Positions 25,880-34,613 of a stretch of DNA of 64,000 nucleotides are shown here, piece after piece. A program made the translations under genes and the position numbers. The first letter of the stretch is position 1, and the number at the start of each line of letters is the position of its first letter. The stretch comes from Ruminococcus flavefaciens (GTDB lineage Bacteria; Bacillota; Clostridia; Oscillospirales; Ruminococcaceae), in NCBI GenBank assembly GCA_902760805.1, contig CACWHY010000011.1, forward strand, positions 44,560 through 108,559, given 5' to 3'. The notes under the pieces are model-generated. The model was not told the DNA's origin, searched no databases, and saw only the letters and a list, made by a program, of their open reading frames with translations.

Positions 25880-26077
25880 ATGACGCCGCTGTATGAGCTC
25901 CTGAAGCCGGTAAATGTGCCCTGCGCCCGTGATCTGAGGACAATACTGTTTGCCCGACTCATTGGCAAAAAAGCTCCGGCTCAGAGCAGAAGCCATTACA
26001 TCACCGCTGATGAAAAGGTGCTGTGTACCAGTCTTTCGCAGCGATATGCGATAAAGGAGGAAAACAATGTCGAATGA
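25880..26077 (+). CDS. Hypothetical 65-aa protein of the phage-like trio
   Basis: Begins 2 bp after the previous stop (GTGATATG) and overlaps the next gene by 11 bp, so translation is probably coupled. Predicted soluble, with a basic centre (RTILFARLIGKKAPA). No recognisable domain. The call rests on tight packing and on the RBS GGAGG of the following gene lying inside it. Confidence 0.5.
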   Translation: MTPLYELLKPVNVPCARDLRTILFARLIGKKAPAQSRSHYITADEKVLCTSLSQRYAIKEENNVE

Positions 26078-26771
26078 TTACATCGGACAGTTCAGAGGTG
26101 AGGAGATAGACGAGCTTCTCGAAACTGTGTCAACAAACGTCTACACTAAGGCTCAGATCGACAGCGCTCTCAGCGGCAAGGTCAACACCGCTCCGGGAAT
26201 GGGCCTCTCTCAGGAGAGCTTCACAACCGAGGAGAAGGCTAAGCTGGCTGAGCTTGAAAACTACGATGATACCGCCGTCAAGGCTCAATGCAAGGCCCTT
26301 GCTAAAGCAGGAGTGAAAAACGAGCTTTCCACCGAAAATTTCTCAGTATACAGAGGAAACGGCATTACCGTCACACGCAACAGTGACGGCAGCCTGACTA
26401 TCAACGGCACTCAGCTTGAGAGCTCAGCCTTCATCTATCCCATGGGGATCGAGGCTACTCTCGGACAGAAATTCGTGGGCAGGACAGTGACGATCACAGG
26501 AACTCCACAGGGATACGGGCCGGACAAGTGCATAGCCCGTATCTATCAGTACAACGGCACAAGTCACCTTAACGACAACGGCAGCGGTGCCACCGGTACG
26601 ATCACCAGTCCCGATGCCAAGTTCGATATACGAATTTTCCCGGGACAGACCTTTGATAACGTCACGATCTATCCCATGATCCGTGACGCTTCTATCACGG
26701 ATCCAGACTATGAGCCCTACGCCCCATCCAACCGTCAGCTCTACGAGATGATCCTTTCTCTGATCAACTAA
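26067..26771 (+). CDS. Phage head/tail fibre-like protein
   Basis: 234 residues; RBS AAAGGAGG 8 bp upstream. The N-terminal part has fibre motifs common in phage proteins: YTKAQIDSALSGKV (about residues 27-40) and FTTEEKAKLAELENYDD (about 51-67). The C-terminal half (about 95-225) is a beta-rich domain (GITVTRNSDGSLTINGT, IFPGQTFDNVTIYPMIR) as in tail or baseplate carbohydrate-binding modules. No capsid, terminase or integrase gene is nearby, so this is a fragment or a domesticated fibre rather than a prophage. It is followed by a strong terminator. Confidence 0.65.
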   Translation: MSNDYIGQFRGEEIDELLETVSTNVYTKAQIDSALSGKVNTAPGMGLSQESFTTEEKAKLAELENYDDTAVKAQCKALAKAGVKNELSTENFSVYRGNGITVTRNSDGSLTINGTQLESSAFIYPMGIEATLGQKFVGRTVTITGTPQGYGPDKCIARIYQYNGTSHLNDNGSGATGTITSPDAKFDIRIFPGQTFDNVTIYPMIRDASITDPDYEPYAPSNRQLYEMILSLIN

Positions 26772-26776
26772 AAAAG

Positions 26777-26809
26777 ACCGGGACTATACATGATAGTCCC
26801 GGTTTTTTT
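26777..26809 (+). terminator. Rho-independent terminator after the phage-like trio
   Basis: ACCGGGACTAT-ACATG-ATAGTCCCGGT followed by T6. It may also serve the convergent glycopolymer operon. Confidence 0.9.
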
Positions 26810-27881
26810 ATTTCTTACAGATACCTCTCAGGTAGTCCAGCGAGCGAGTTCTTTCCTTGCTCAGTCTTTCCTCGACCTTGTTCCAATCGATAGGATCGAG
26901 CGAGACCTTCATGGTCTTCGGGTCAAGGACTCTTGCTCCAAGTCCGCAGATCGCCAGAAGATCACGGCTCCTTGTGTTGGTGCTCAGCTTTGTCTTCAGC
27001 TCCACCACCAAATTCTTGTGGAAGATCACAGAGAAGGCTGTTCCGTGGAAGGAATTTGTGAGGACGTACTCAGCATTGAGAAACCAGCCAACGAACTCCT
27101 CCGGCGAGGAAAACCTTGCATGGTTGAGCTCTCTGTGGCTAGTGTAGCTGGAGTTGAGATAAACGATCTCATACCCGGTCTCAGCGGAGAGCTTCTTAGC
27201 GTAGTTGATAAGGCTCACAGGAGGCTGGACGTGGTAGATCAGGATGTACTTCTTGCTTCTGTCGGGGAGCTTGGCGAATTTCCGCCACTTCTCCCTATCC
27301 AGGATAAGTGTTGGGTCCAGGCTCATGAAAGCGTCGATCCCGCACTCATTCTTCATCAGCTCCTCGGCGCTCTTCTCACGGACAGAAACTGCACTGAAGC
27401 GCTTGAGCAGGCTCTCATAGGTCTCCTTGGTCCCCTCGGGGAAGGAGGTGAAGCCGAAGCTGGCGGCGTAGGAGTATTTCTTAGCGCTGTCCTTCTCGAA
27501 ATCCAGAAGGTAAGTGGTATCCATTCCGGAATACTTCTTGCTCCACACCTGATCCGAGCCAGAAATGAACAAGTCGTACTTGCCGCTTGCGAAGGCGATG
27601 TTCTCCCTGGTATATTTCTCTGAGAGCTTCAGCTTTCTGCCTCGGAAGCTCTCGAAAATGCCGTATTTCTTGCATTTTCCGTAGTAGTGGATGCCGGCAG
27701 AGAGGAATTTCTGGCGCTTGAACACATTCTTTGGATAATGACACATCTCCACCTCAGGGCAGTAGTAGTCGATGATCTCAGTGTCAGGCTCAAACTCTCT
27801 GACCACCTCTGAAAGGGCATAAGCCTGGAGCACAGCTCCGTAATTAGAGGCACGGTGGAAGGTAAGGATACCGATCTTCAT
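26808..27881 (-). CDS. Polysaccharide pyruvyl transferase family protein
   Basis: 357 residues of the PF04230 type: MKIGILTFHRASNYGAVLQ at the N terminus, GSDQVWSKKYSG in the middle, and NSFHGTAFSVIF near the C terminus, all family signatures. Members transfer pyruvate from phosphoenolpyruvate to a sugar, forming a ketal that adds negative charge to a surface glycan. It is the last gene of the seven-gene leftward operon that starts at 33259; its ATG overlaps the stop of the ligase gene. Confidence 0.88.
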   Translation of the reverse strand: MKIGILTFHRASNYGAVLQAYALSEVVREFEPDTEIIDYYCPEVEMCHYPKNVFKRQKFLSAGIHYYGKCKKYGIFESFRGRKLKLSEKYTRENIAFASGKYDLFISGSDQVWSKKYSGMDTTYLLDFEKDSAKKYSYAASFGFTSFPEGTKETYESLLKRFSAVSVREKSAEELMKNECGIDAFMSLDPTLILDREKWRKFAKLPDRSKKYILIYHVQPPVSLINYAKKLSAETGYEIVYLNSSYTSHRELNHARFSSPEEFVGWFLNAEYVLTNSFHGTAFSVIFHKNLVVELKTKLSTNTRSRDLLAICGLGARVLDPKTMKVSLDPIDWNKVEERLSKERTRSLDYLRGICKK

Positions 27882-29176
27882 ATATTAAGCTCCTTCACAT
27901 TACTAAAAAGGGTGTTCTGCTGGATCTTGTCATAATACAGGAACATGATGAAAATGATCAGCAGCTCGTATCTGTAGAGGTAGAAATCGAAGTTAGCTGA
28001 CAGGAAGAATGCTATGGCTGAGTAAGCCAGGATCCTGTAGCTCTGCTGGTCATTAAGGCCAGCCTTTTTCTTGTAAAACAGCGAGATATACACAGCGGCT
28101 CCAAATGGGATCAGTGCCAGAAGTCCTCCACGATAGAGCAGCTCCAGCAGCACGTTGTGCATATGGTTGTAGGTAGTCTTGAGGATAGTGACTGTTTCCT
28201 GCTCCCAGCCAAATCCGATAAGGAAGCGATCCTTCAGCAGTGCGATACATCTTTTCCAGATAGTGACACGAGCCTGAAGGCTATGCTGCTTGTTGAAATA
28301 CTTCTTGAAAATGTACATCATTCCCTCAAGAAGCCTTCCGAAGGTCAGCATAAAGTCAAACAGTACGCATAGCAGGATATACAGCCTTAAATTCAGCTTT
28401 CTCTTATCCAGCTTCCTGCTGCCGATGGAGAACTTGTTGAAAACGCTCTCACTGGCCATGAAAACTGCGAAAACGAAAAATCCGATGAGACCTGCCACAG
28501 ACCACTGTGTAAAGAAGCAGAATATGGCGAACAGCAAATATCCCCAGGCCAGTGGCTTCAGCTTAGGCGCATAGGTGTAAACGTAGACGAAAAGCGTGGA
28601 TAATACGCCGATTATGATGAAGTACGAGGCATTTGCGTGGGTCAGGAGGAACCAGTTCTCTGAGAAGGATCTTCCCATGTTGGAATTCATTCCTGAGCGC
28701 ATACCTCGGTCGTGGTATATCAGGATCGTACACAGATGCAGGAACGTCCAGAAGACGCTCATGGACAGAAAGCCCTTGAAGAAGTTCTTGGTGTGGAAGC
28801 ATAATCCTGCGCTGACAAAGCATATGAAGCCCACTGTTTCGATGGTATTTTGCACCGCATCGAAGAAATTCGCATTTCTGTAATTGAGCAGCGTTGAAAG
28901 GATATATGACACCACATACGAGAAGATGAACAGCAGAAGAGCGCTGTCCCTTTTCTGATACTTTCCACGCTTTAGATACAGGAACATCACCACGCCGAAA
29001 ATGCACACAAATATCGTATACAGCTTCCACAGCTTATTGATCGTTGAGCCGATGATATAGTGGGCCGGCTTGATGAATGCCATAGTCATAAGAGCATACA
29101 TCAGGGTGAGCATCGTCCCTCTTGTTATATACGGTTTTATTGGAGAGACCGAAAAACTGGTCCTGATCTTACTCAC
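27878..29176 (-). CDS. O-antigen ligase/polymerase-family membrane protein
   Basis: 432 residues, about 10-12 hydrophobic segments, with a large loop before the C-terminal spans holding the Wzy_C/WaaL-type motif (FGWEQETVTI, YNHMHNVLLELLYRGGL). GTG start with AGGTG upstream. Such proteins polymerise glycan repeat units or ligate them to a carrier outside the membrane. Its position between Stealth and pyruvyl transferase genes supports a role in the same polymer. Confidence 0.85.
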   Translation of the reverse strand: MSKIRTSFSVSPIKPYITRGTMLTLMYALMTMAFIKPAHYIIGSTINKLWKLYTIFVCIFGVVMFLYLKRGKYQKRDSALLLFIFSYVVSYILSTLLNYRNANFFDAVQNTIETVGFICFVSAGLCFHTKNFFKGFLSMSVFWTFLHLCTILIYHDRGMRSGMNSNMGRSFSENWFLLTHANASYFIIIGVLSTLFVYVYTYAPKLKPLAWGYLLFAIFCFFTQWSVAGLIGFFVFAVFMASESVFNKFSIGSRKLDKRKLNLRLYILLCVLFDFMLTFGRLLEGMMYIFKKYFNKQHSLQARVTIWKRCIALLKDRFLIGFGWEQETVTILKTTYNHMHNVLLELLYRGGLLALIPFGAAVYISLFYKKKAGLNDQQSYRILAYSAIAFFLSANFDFYLYRYELLIIFIMFLYYDKIQQNTLFSNVKELNI

Positions 29177-29197
29177 TGAATTAGCACCTGCTTACAA

Positions 29198-30217
29198 TTA
29201 TTTTTCAAAACTTGATTTTTGGGGGAGAGCGTACTCAAAAGCGGCAATGATCTCGTTCTTAGCGTTCTCAAAATCCTGCTGAGTAGGCAGAAGATCCATG
29301 TCGTTGAGGCAGAGCATCTTGTATCTTCTGTTGCGGATAGCATCGTCTATCTTAGCATTGGTAGGACGGATAGAGATTGCTCTTCCCAGCTTCTTGACAT
29401 TGATCGGCTCGAAGTTACCGGAGGCCAACTGCCAATAGCGGAACATATACTGGCTCACATCACGGCTGTCACGGAACTTCCTCTTTGATGTAGCGTCCAG
29501 GAGATCATGCTCCTTTTTCCAAACAGTCTCGATAGTGCTCTTGAGGATCGGTACAGGAAGGTGCTCGTTAGCAAATCCCACGAACTCATGGTAGTGGAAG
29601 TTGAACACATTGCACACGAAGTTCTTCATGCCGATCTTGAAGGGATCGAACCACTTGCCCTTATTCTTTTTCAGGGACTTTTTCATGGAAAAATGGCTGT
29701 TGATAGCAGCCGTCATATTCACATAGATGTGGGTCATGATACCGCCGTCGTGCTTCGGGAGGATACCGTAGATACGGGGCGGATGAACGGGCCTTCCGTG
29801 CTTGAAGAACAGGTCGGGAGTGACCTTGTCTGTCAGGAACATATCGTCGTTGAAATAAACGATCTTATCGGAGAGTCCCTTGATACGGTGGATATTCAGC
29901 TCGATAGGGTGTGAGCTGAAAGTGGGGAGGTACTCCTCCGGCATATAGTCAGAGTGTTTAACGTGTACCAGTTTCTTGCAGTCTAAATTGAGCCACTCCG
30001 GGATATGTCCCTCTGTGATGAAGTATACCTTGTTCACCCAGGGAGCATATTTTTCAACTGCTCTGAACCAGTATTTCAGGTTGTCCCAGTCACGATAGCG
30101 TGAGTCACGGTCATCTGAGGCTTCCTCGATGACCTCACCGGAATACTGGGCCTTTTTTCTTCTCCAGGCCGGATCTCCTCCGTCCACCCATATCATGACG
30201 AAATCTATCTTTTCCAA
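29198..30217 (-). CDS. Stealth-family sugar-phosphate transferase
   Basis: 339 residues from a TTG at 30217, preferred because AAGGAAG stands 8 bp upstream; a GTG at 30226 would touch the RBS. Conserved regions: CR1 IDFVMIWVDGGDPAW at the N terminus, CR2 with RDWDNLKYWFRAVEKYAP, YFITEGHIPEWL and IVYFNDDMFL, then a CR3-like FHYHEF part. Stealth proteins transfer sugar-1-phosphate from nucleotide sugars and so create phosphodiester bonds in capsular polymers. It is surrounded by LicD and ligase genes. Confidence 0.9.
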   Translation of the reverse strand: MEKIDFVMIWVDGGDPAWRRKKAQYSGEVIEEASDDRDSRYRDWDNLKYWFRAVEKYAPWVNKVYFITEGHIPEWLNLDCKKLVHVKHSDYMPEEYLPTFSSHPIELNIHRIKGLSDKIVYFNDDMFLTDKVTPDLFFKHGRPVHPPRIYGILPKHDGGIMTHIYVNMTAAINSHFSMKKSLKKNKGKWFDPFKIGMKNFVCNVFNFHYHEFVGFANEHLPVPILKSTIETVWKKEHDLLDATSKRKFRDSRDVSQYMFRYWQLASGNFEPINVKKLGRAISIRPTNAKIDDAIRNRRYKMLCLNDMDLLPTQQDFENAKNEIIAAFEYALPQKSSFEK

Positions 30218-30231
30218 GAAAAGCACTTCCT

Positions 30232-31038
30232 TTACTTTGAGATCTCAGTATTGTGGTGATTGCGGTCATCTTCCGCAGGAGGCGTCATATAGTCACCGTA
30301 CATCTGAGTAAGGATCTTATCGTAAGCAGCCGGTCCAACGAGGGTGATGTCCTCAAAGGGATACTTCACAGCCTTATCGTAGTAGGCTCTGGGGAAGATC
30401 TCCCTCTCCGACCAAGCGCCCATAAGGTTCGCAACATATTTTGAGTCGCTGTACTTGTATTTTTTCAGCAGCCTGTCGATCTTGTCCAGGATCTTCTTGT
30501 AGCTGAGGACCTTGTTCATCTTCAGGGTCTTGCCCAGCCAGATCAGCAGATTGTGCATCTTGCCTCTGTGGCTGTCGTACATGATGTTGTCGATGAGCGA
30601 GAACTTGTACAGCAGCTTCTGGAACATGATCCGCTTGATGTGGATCTTTCTGAGCAGCTTATTGTTGGGGAGCCCGTCTAACGGGAAGAGGTCCACCCAA
30701 ACACTCAGCTCGACATCGTGCTCGCCTCTGTGCTTGATCACCTTGACCTCGTCGTTAGTGAGCTTTGCAAAGTAGGAGATATGCGTATCATCGGTGTGGT
30801 AGGTGGTGAGGGTGAACTTGTTCTGCTCAAGTATCTTCAGCAGGCGCTCATAGTCCTCACGGGGGAAGCCCAGATCGATGTCGTCGTCCCAGGGGATGAA
30901 GCCCTTGTGGCGGACACAGCCCAGGAGAGTTCCTCCCAGTGCGTAGTACCGGATCTTGTTCTCACGGCAGACCTTGATGAGCTCCTCAACGATTTTTTTG
31001 GAGGCGGCCTGTACCTCGTTCAAAGAATTATTATCCAT
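30232..31038 (-). CDS. LicD-family phosphotransferase
   Basis: 268 residues from the ATG at 31038 (AAGGA 8 bp upstream); a longer frame from 31056 is less likely. N-terminal LicD core: YYALGGTLLGCVRHKGF followed by IPWDDDIDLGF, the nucleotidyltransferase-fold metal site. LicD enzymes attach phosphocholine or related phospho-alcohols from a CDP donor to glycans. Here TagD and a CDP-alcohol transferase are adjacent, so a CDP-glycerol donor is plausible. The start overlaps the preceding gene's end by 8 bp. Confidence 0.88.
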   Translation of the reverse strand: MDNNSLNEVQAASKKIVEELIKVCRENKIRYYALGGTLLGCVRHKGFIPWDDDIDLGFPREDYERLLKILEQNKFTLTTYHTDDTHISYFAKLTNDEVKVIKHRGEHDVELSVWVDLFPLDGLPNNKLLRKIHIKRIMFQKLLYKFSLIDNIMYDSHRGKMHNLLIWLGKTLKMNKVLSYKKILDKIDRLLKKYKYSDSKYVANLMGAWSEREIFPRAYYDKAVKYPFEDITLVGPAAYDKILTQMYGDYMTPPAEDDRNHHNTEISK

Positions 31039-31804
31039 TTTTCTGTTCCTTATCATGTGTTTTGCTGATTTTGATAGCCTTTCTGATGTACATAGCGCTT
31101 GCGATGAGGCAAGATCCGCCGTAGTACAGCAGGCAGTAGAGCACGATCAGATCAACGAAGCCGAAAATTACTGAAAGAAGAATAGCGAGCGGGAGAAGTC
31201 CGCCCACGCCCAGCTCAGACTCGATCCTTACACGAAGACTGCCGACCTGAGAGTGGTCGGTGCGCTTGTCCTCAAGCTCAGGCAGTATGCCCTGCTTGAC
31301 GTGCTTGTTGTATTCAGCGTTGAATTTCTGGTAGATAAGACGCATGAGAGTATCTGCGGAGGAAGCCAGGGCTCCGGCCAGCACGATCCAGATACAGCCC
31401 TTGTCCACCAGCACACCGCCGGTGTTGTAGGCGCAAACGCCCATACAAGTACACATGAGTGCCACAAGGATATAGCTGCTTATGCCGTCAGCGAATTCGC
31501 CGAAAAGCTGCTTTCTGACGCTTCTTGCCATGTTTCCGTCGGTGCAGTCCAGCAGCAGCCATACGTTGATGAGGATAGCTCCTGTAAGGTTGAGCGCAAA
31601 GGAATTCGGCAGGAACATGAGACAGGCAGCGATAGCGACGAATGCCGAGAAATAGCTGACCTCGTTAGCGCCGATGCCTGCGCTCGAAAACAGAGAAGCT
31701 GTCACAAAGGAAGCCGGCCGGTAGAAGATCCTTGAGAGAATGGGGTCCTTCTTTCTTTTCCAGGCCGGAAGATTATCTGAAAAAAACTTAGGGGTATACT
31801 TCAT
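31031..31804 (-). CDS. CDP-alcohol phosphatidyltransferase-family membrane protein
   Basis: 257 residues from the ATG at 31804; a GTG at 31816 overlapping the TagD stop is an alternative. About six hydrophobic segments. The signature of the family is visible as DCTDGNMARS ... GEFADGISS, so three of the four Asp are kept, while the fourth (catalytic base in classical members) is Ser, and the spacing after AR is one residue shorter. It would move a phospho-alcohol from a CDP donor at the membrane. Placement between TagD and LicD suggests CDP-glycerol as donor and glycan or lipid as acceptor. Confidence 0.82.
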   Translation of the reverse strand: MKYTPKFFSDNLPAWKRKKDPILSRIFYRPASFVTASLFSSAGIGANEVSYFSAFVAIAACLMFLPNSFALNLTGAILINVWLLLDCTDGNMARSVRKQLFGEFADGISSYILVALMCTCMGVCAYNTGGVLVDKGCIWIVLAGALASSADTLMRLIYQKFNAEYNKHVKQGILPELEDKRTDHSQVGSLRVRIESELGVGGLLPLAILLSVIFGFVDLIVLYCLLYYGGSCLIASAMYIRKAIKISKTHDKEQKNG

Positions 31805-31812
31805 AGTGCATC

Positions 31813-32208
31813 TCACTTGCCATTCAGGTCGTGCTTGATCTGCGTAGTGCTGATCTCAGGTGTACGCTCAAGGTATACCACCTCAGCGCCCTCTTCCTTC
31901 AGGAAGTCGAACTTGCCCTTCCAATCGTCGCCGATAACGAAGGTATCGACGTGATACTCGTGGATATCGGTCTTTTTCTGCTCCCAGCTCTCCTCAGGGA
32001 TAACAAGATCCACATAGCGGATAGCCTCAAGGAGCATCTTTCTCTTTTCGTAGGAGAAATAGCACTTCTTCTGCTTTTCTCTCCAGTTGAACTCGTCTGT
32101 AGAAAGGGCAACGATAAGGTAGTCACCCTGCTCCTTAGCTCTGCGAAGGAGATTGATATGGCCGTAGTGGAGCATATCGAAGGTACCGTATGTTATAACT
32201 CTTTTCAT
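31813..32208 (-). CDS. tagD: Glycerol-3-phosphate cytidylyltransferase
   Basis: 131 residues, the usual TagD/TarD length. Nucleotidyltransferase motifs YGTFDMLHYGH at the N terminus and RTPEISTTQIK near the C terminus. It makes CDP-glycerol from CTP and glycerol-3-phosphate, the donor for teichoic-acid-type glycerol phosphate. The gpsA gene that supplies glycerol-3-phosphate starts the divergent operon 1.3 kb away. A close relative using another phospho-alcohol cannot be excluded. Confidence 0.92.
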   Translation of the reverse strand: MKRVITYGTFDMLHYGHINLLRRAKEQGDYLIVALSTDEFNWREKQKKCYFSYEKRKMLLEAIRYVDLVIPEESWEQKKTDIHEYHVDTFVIGDDWKGKFDFLKEEGAEVVYLERTPEISTTQIKHDLNGK

Positions 32209-32254
32209 TTTGGATCATCCTTTTTTTATTTATTATGTCACTGCAAAGTGCAGA

Positions 32255-33259
32255 TCAGTGCCTGTAGACAAAGGGTCTTCCGTATGCCTGAAGAAGTCCC
32301 GAGAAGCCGATCATCAGCTTTCTTGGGATCTTTTTGCAGAGCTTGATATACATACCTCTCAGACCCGACTCTTTTTTAGCAGGCCAAAGCGGAGTATCGC
32401 TCCAGGGGCTGAGCGCCTTATATTTGAGCCACTGGCCGCAGTATTTGTGGCCGCAGCCCTCATACCAGGGGCGCTTGCTGAGAAAGCTGGTAGTGAAGTG
32501 GATAAGAACAGGATCCTCCACAGCCTCCTTCACTTCCTTGGGCGAATAATAATCCACGGGCTTTCTGTAGGTCAGCAGCTCGGGATAGGTGAAGTCATAA
32601 AAAATGGTAACGGAATTGAATCTCGGGTGGAGGCAAAGTGTGTCCTTTGAGAGGACAGCATTCAGTGCTCCCTGGTCGCCCTGCTGGATCCTTCCGCCAC
32701 GCTTCTTGATGAACTTTAGCAGTCTTTTCTCCACCTGCTGCTCCTTCCAGCGGTCAAGGTCAATGAGCATGACGCCGGAATTGAACATGATGTCGTGAGG
32801 CTGAAGGTCGATATTCTTGCGGTACTGCTTGCTGAAGGCGTCCTTCAGAGCAGCAATAGTCTTGCCCTTCATATCGATCTGCCAAAGTTCAGTTATGGAC
32901 TTATTTATGATGATGTCGCAGTCCAGGTACAGCACTCTCTCAAGCTCCTTGGGAAGGTCGCTTGAAACGAAGAGCCTAGCGTACTGGCTGAGAGAGCCAC
33001 GGTCGGTATTGACGTTCATGGAAAGGATCTTGCTGATGTCCCTTGCCGAGATGAACTTGATGCCGCTGCGGCCGTATTTTCCGCTGAGAGAGCTGAGCTT
33101 CTCCCTGTTTTCTTTAGAAATACCGCTGTCAAGCACATATACGACAATATCCTCGGCGTCCTTGCTGTTTTCATAAAGCGAGGTAAGAGATACCCCCAGC
33201 ACTTCAGCAAAGCCGTTATCCGATGCGTAAACTATATGCGGTATCTTTTTATCGAACAC
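32255..33259 (-). CDS. Glycosyltransferase family 8 protein
   Basis: 334 residues. GT8 pattern: HIVYASDNGFAEVLGVSL at the start, DxD motif in LYLDCDIIINKS (about residues 110-120), FNSGVMLIDLDRW, then GDQGALNAVL and HFTTSFLSKRPW. Retaining transferases of this family add hexoses (often galactose or glucose) from UDP-sugars. First gene of the leftward operon; cytosolic, with no membrane segment. Confidence 0.9.
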   Translation of the reverse strand: MFDKKIPHIVYASDNGFAEVLGVSLTSLYENSKDAEDIVVYVLDSGISKENREKLSSLSGKYGRSGIKFISARDISKILSMNVNTDRGSLSQYARLFVSSDLPKELERVLYLDCDIIINKSITELWQIDMKGKTIAALKDAFSKQYRKNIDLQPHDIMFNSGVMLIDLDRWKEQQVEKRLLKFIKKRGGRIQQGDQGALNAVLSKDTLCLHPRFNSVTIFYDFTYPELLTYRKPVDYYSPKEVKEAVEDPVLIHFTTSFLSKRPWYEGCGHKYCGQWLKYKALSPWSDTPLWPAKKESGLRGMYIKLCKKIPRKLMIGFSGLLQAYGRPFVYRH

Positions 33260-33368
33260 AGTTTTTCACCGCCAATGAATATTTCAGCCGGTCATAAAAA
33301 AATCCCCTCAGACCGCCTGATCATGGGATACGCCGGGGCTTCGCCCCTCTAAACAGTATACCATATTC

Positions 33369-33397
33369 ATTTTAGCATACACTTCCCTGTTTGTCAA
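33369..33397 (-). promoter_or_regulatory. Promoter of the leftward glycopolymer operon
   Basis: Minus strand: TTGACA, 17-bp spacer, TAAAAT. The leader then contains a GGGGC-GAA-GCCCC hairpin (around 33332-33346). Confidence 0.7.
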
Positions 33398-33441
33398 GTA
33401 TCAGAAAAGCAATAAAATGTCCCTGAAAAGGCCTGGCTGTA

Positions 33442-33470
33442 TTGACTTTCAGAGAGAAATGTGCTATAAT
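33442..33470 (+). promoter_or_regulatory. Promoter of the gpsA-flippase-TPP enzyme-SDR operon
   Basis: TTGACT, 17-bp spacer, TATAAT; divergent from the promoter at 33369. Confidence 0.8.
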
Positions 33471-33543
33471 GTGTGTTATACACTTACATCTAAATATGGT
33501 AAAAGGAAAAACTAAAAGAATAATCCAAAGGAGTACCGACAGC

Positions 33544-34548
33544 ATGAAAATTTCTATTTTAGGCGCCGGAACATGGGGCATCGCCCTGGCAAAAATGCTT
33601 TGCGTCAGCGGCCATGATGTGACCGTTTGGTCTGCACTTCCCAATGAGATCGATAACCTCAATGCCACCCATATCCACCCTATCTTTCCAGACATCAAGC
33701 TCCCGGACGAGCTTTCTTATACCGCAGACATCGAAACAGCCTGCAAGGGAAGGAACGTACTCATAGTTGCCGTACCTTCGCCGTTTATCCGCTCTACTGC
33801 TAAGACCGCCGCTCCCTATCTGGAGCAGGGACAGATCCTGGTAAGCGTAGCAAAGGGAATTGAAGAGGCTACCCTCTTCTCCATGACAGAGGTGATCGAG
33901 GATGAGCTGGGAGACCTGGTAAAGGAAAAAGGCCTCAAGATCGCAGCTCTTTCAGGTCCTACTCACGCCGAGGAGGTCATCAGGAGCATCCCCACGACCA
34001 TAATCTCAGCCTGTCAGGACGAGAAGACCGCTATGTTCATCCAGGAGATCTTCATGAACACCTGCATGAGAGTCTACACAAATACCGATATAAAGGGCGT
34101 GGAGCTATGCGGAGCCCTGAAAAATATCATCGCCCTTGCATCAGGTGTCCTCAGCGGACTTGACCTGGGCGATAACATCAAAGCTGCACTTATCACCCGT
34201 GGTCTCGCTGAGATCAAGCGCCTGGGCGTCAAGCTGGGCTGCTGTGAGCAGACCTTCTACGGACTTGCCGGGATGGGCGACCTTATCGTTACCTGCCTCA
34301 GCGTCCACAGCCGAAACTACAATGCCGGTATCCTTATCGGAAGAGGAAAAACTCCCCAGGAGGCCACAAAAGAGGTCGGCATGGTGGTGGAGGGCATCAA
34401 CGCTATCAAGCCTGCTATGCGCCTTTCAAAAGAGACCGGTGTGGAGCTGCCCATAATCTCAGCCGTCAACTCTGTGATCTATGAGGGAGCCTCACCCGCA
34501 GATATGGTGGATCAGCTTATGCAGAGATCTAAGCGCTCAGAGATCTGA
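33544..34548 (+). CDS. gpsA: NAD(P)-dependent glycerol-3-phosphate dehydrogenase
   Basis: 334 residues from the ATG at 33544 (AAAGGAG 10 bp upstream). Rossmann motif ILGAGTWGIALA, then VAKGIEEAT, ALSGPTHAEEV, GVELCGALKNIIALASG with the catalytic Lys, and YGLAGMGDLIVTC. It reduces dihydroxyacetone phosphate to sn-glycerol-3-phosphate, feeding phospholipids and here probably the CDP-glycerol made by TagD. It opens the rightward operon. Confidence 0.93.
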   Translation: MKISILGAGTWGIALAKMLCVSGHDVTVWSALPNEIDNLNATHIHPIFPDIKLPDELSYTADIETACKGRNVLIVAVPSPFIRSTAKTAAPYLEQGQILVSVAKGIEEATLFSMTEVIEDELGDLVKEKGLKIAALSGPTHAEEVIRSIPTTIISACQDEKTAMFIQEIFMNTCMRVYTNTDIKGVELCGALKNIIALASGVLSGLDLGDNIKAALITRGLAEIKRLGVKLGCCEQTFYGLAGMGDLIVTCLSVHSRNYNAGILIGRGKTPQEATKEVGMVVEGINAIKPAMRLSKETGVELPIISAVNSVIYEGASPADMVDQLMQRSKRSEI

Positions 34549-34613
34549 GCTGAGCTGCCACAAAGGAGAGCCCTCTCTCCGCATCACGAGCCCTTACGAA
34601 AGGAAAAGATAAA

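Noticed and set aside
25660-26771. Prophage
   Set aside because: Only fibre-like genes are present; no capsid, portal, terminase, lysis or integrase gene surrounds them.
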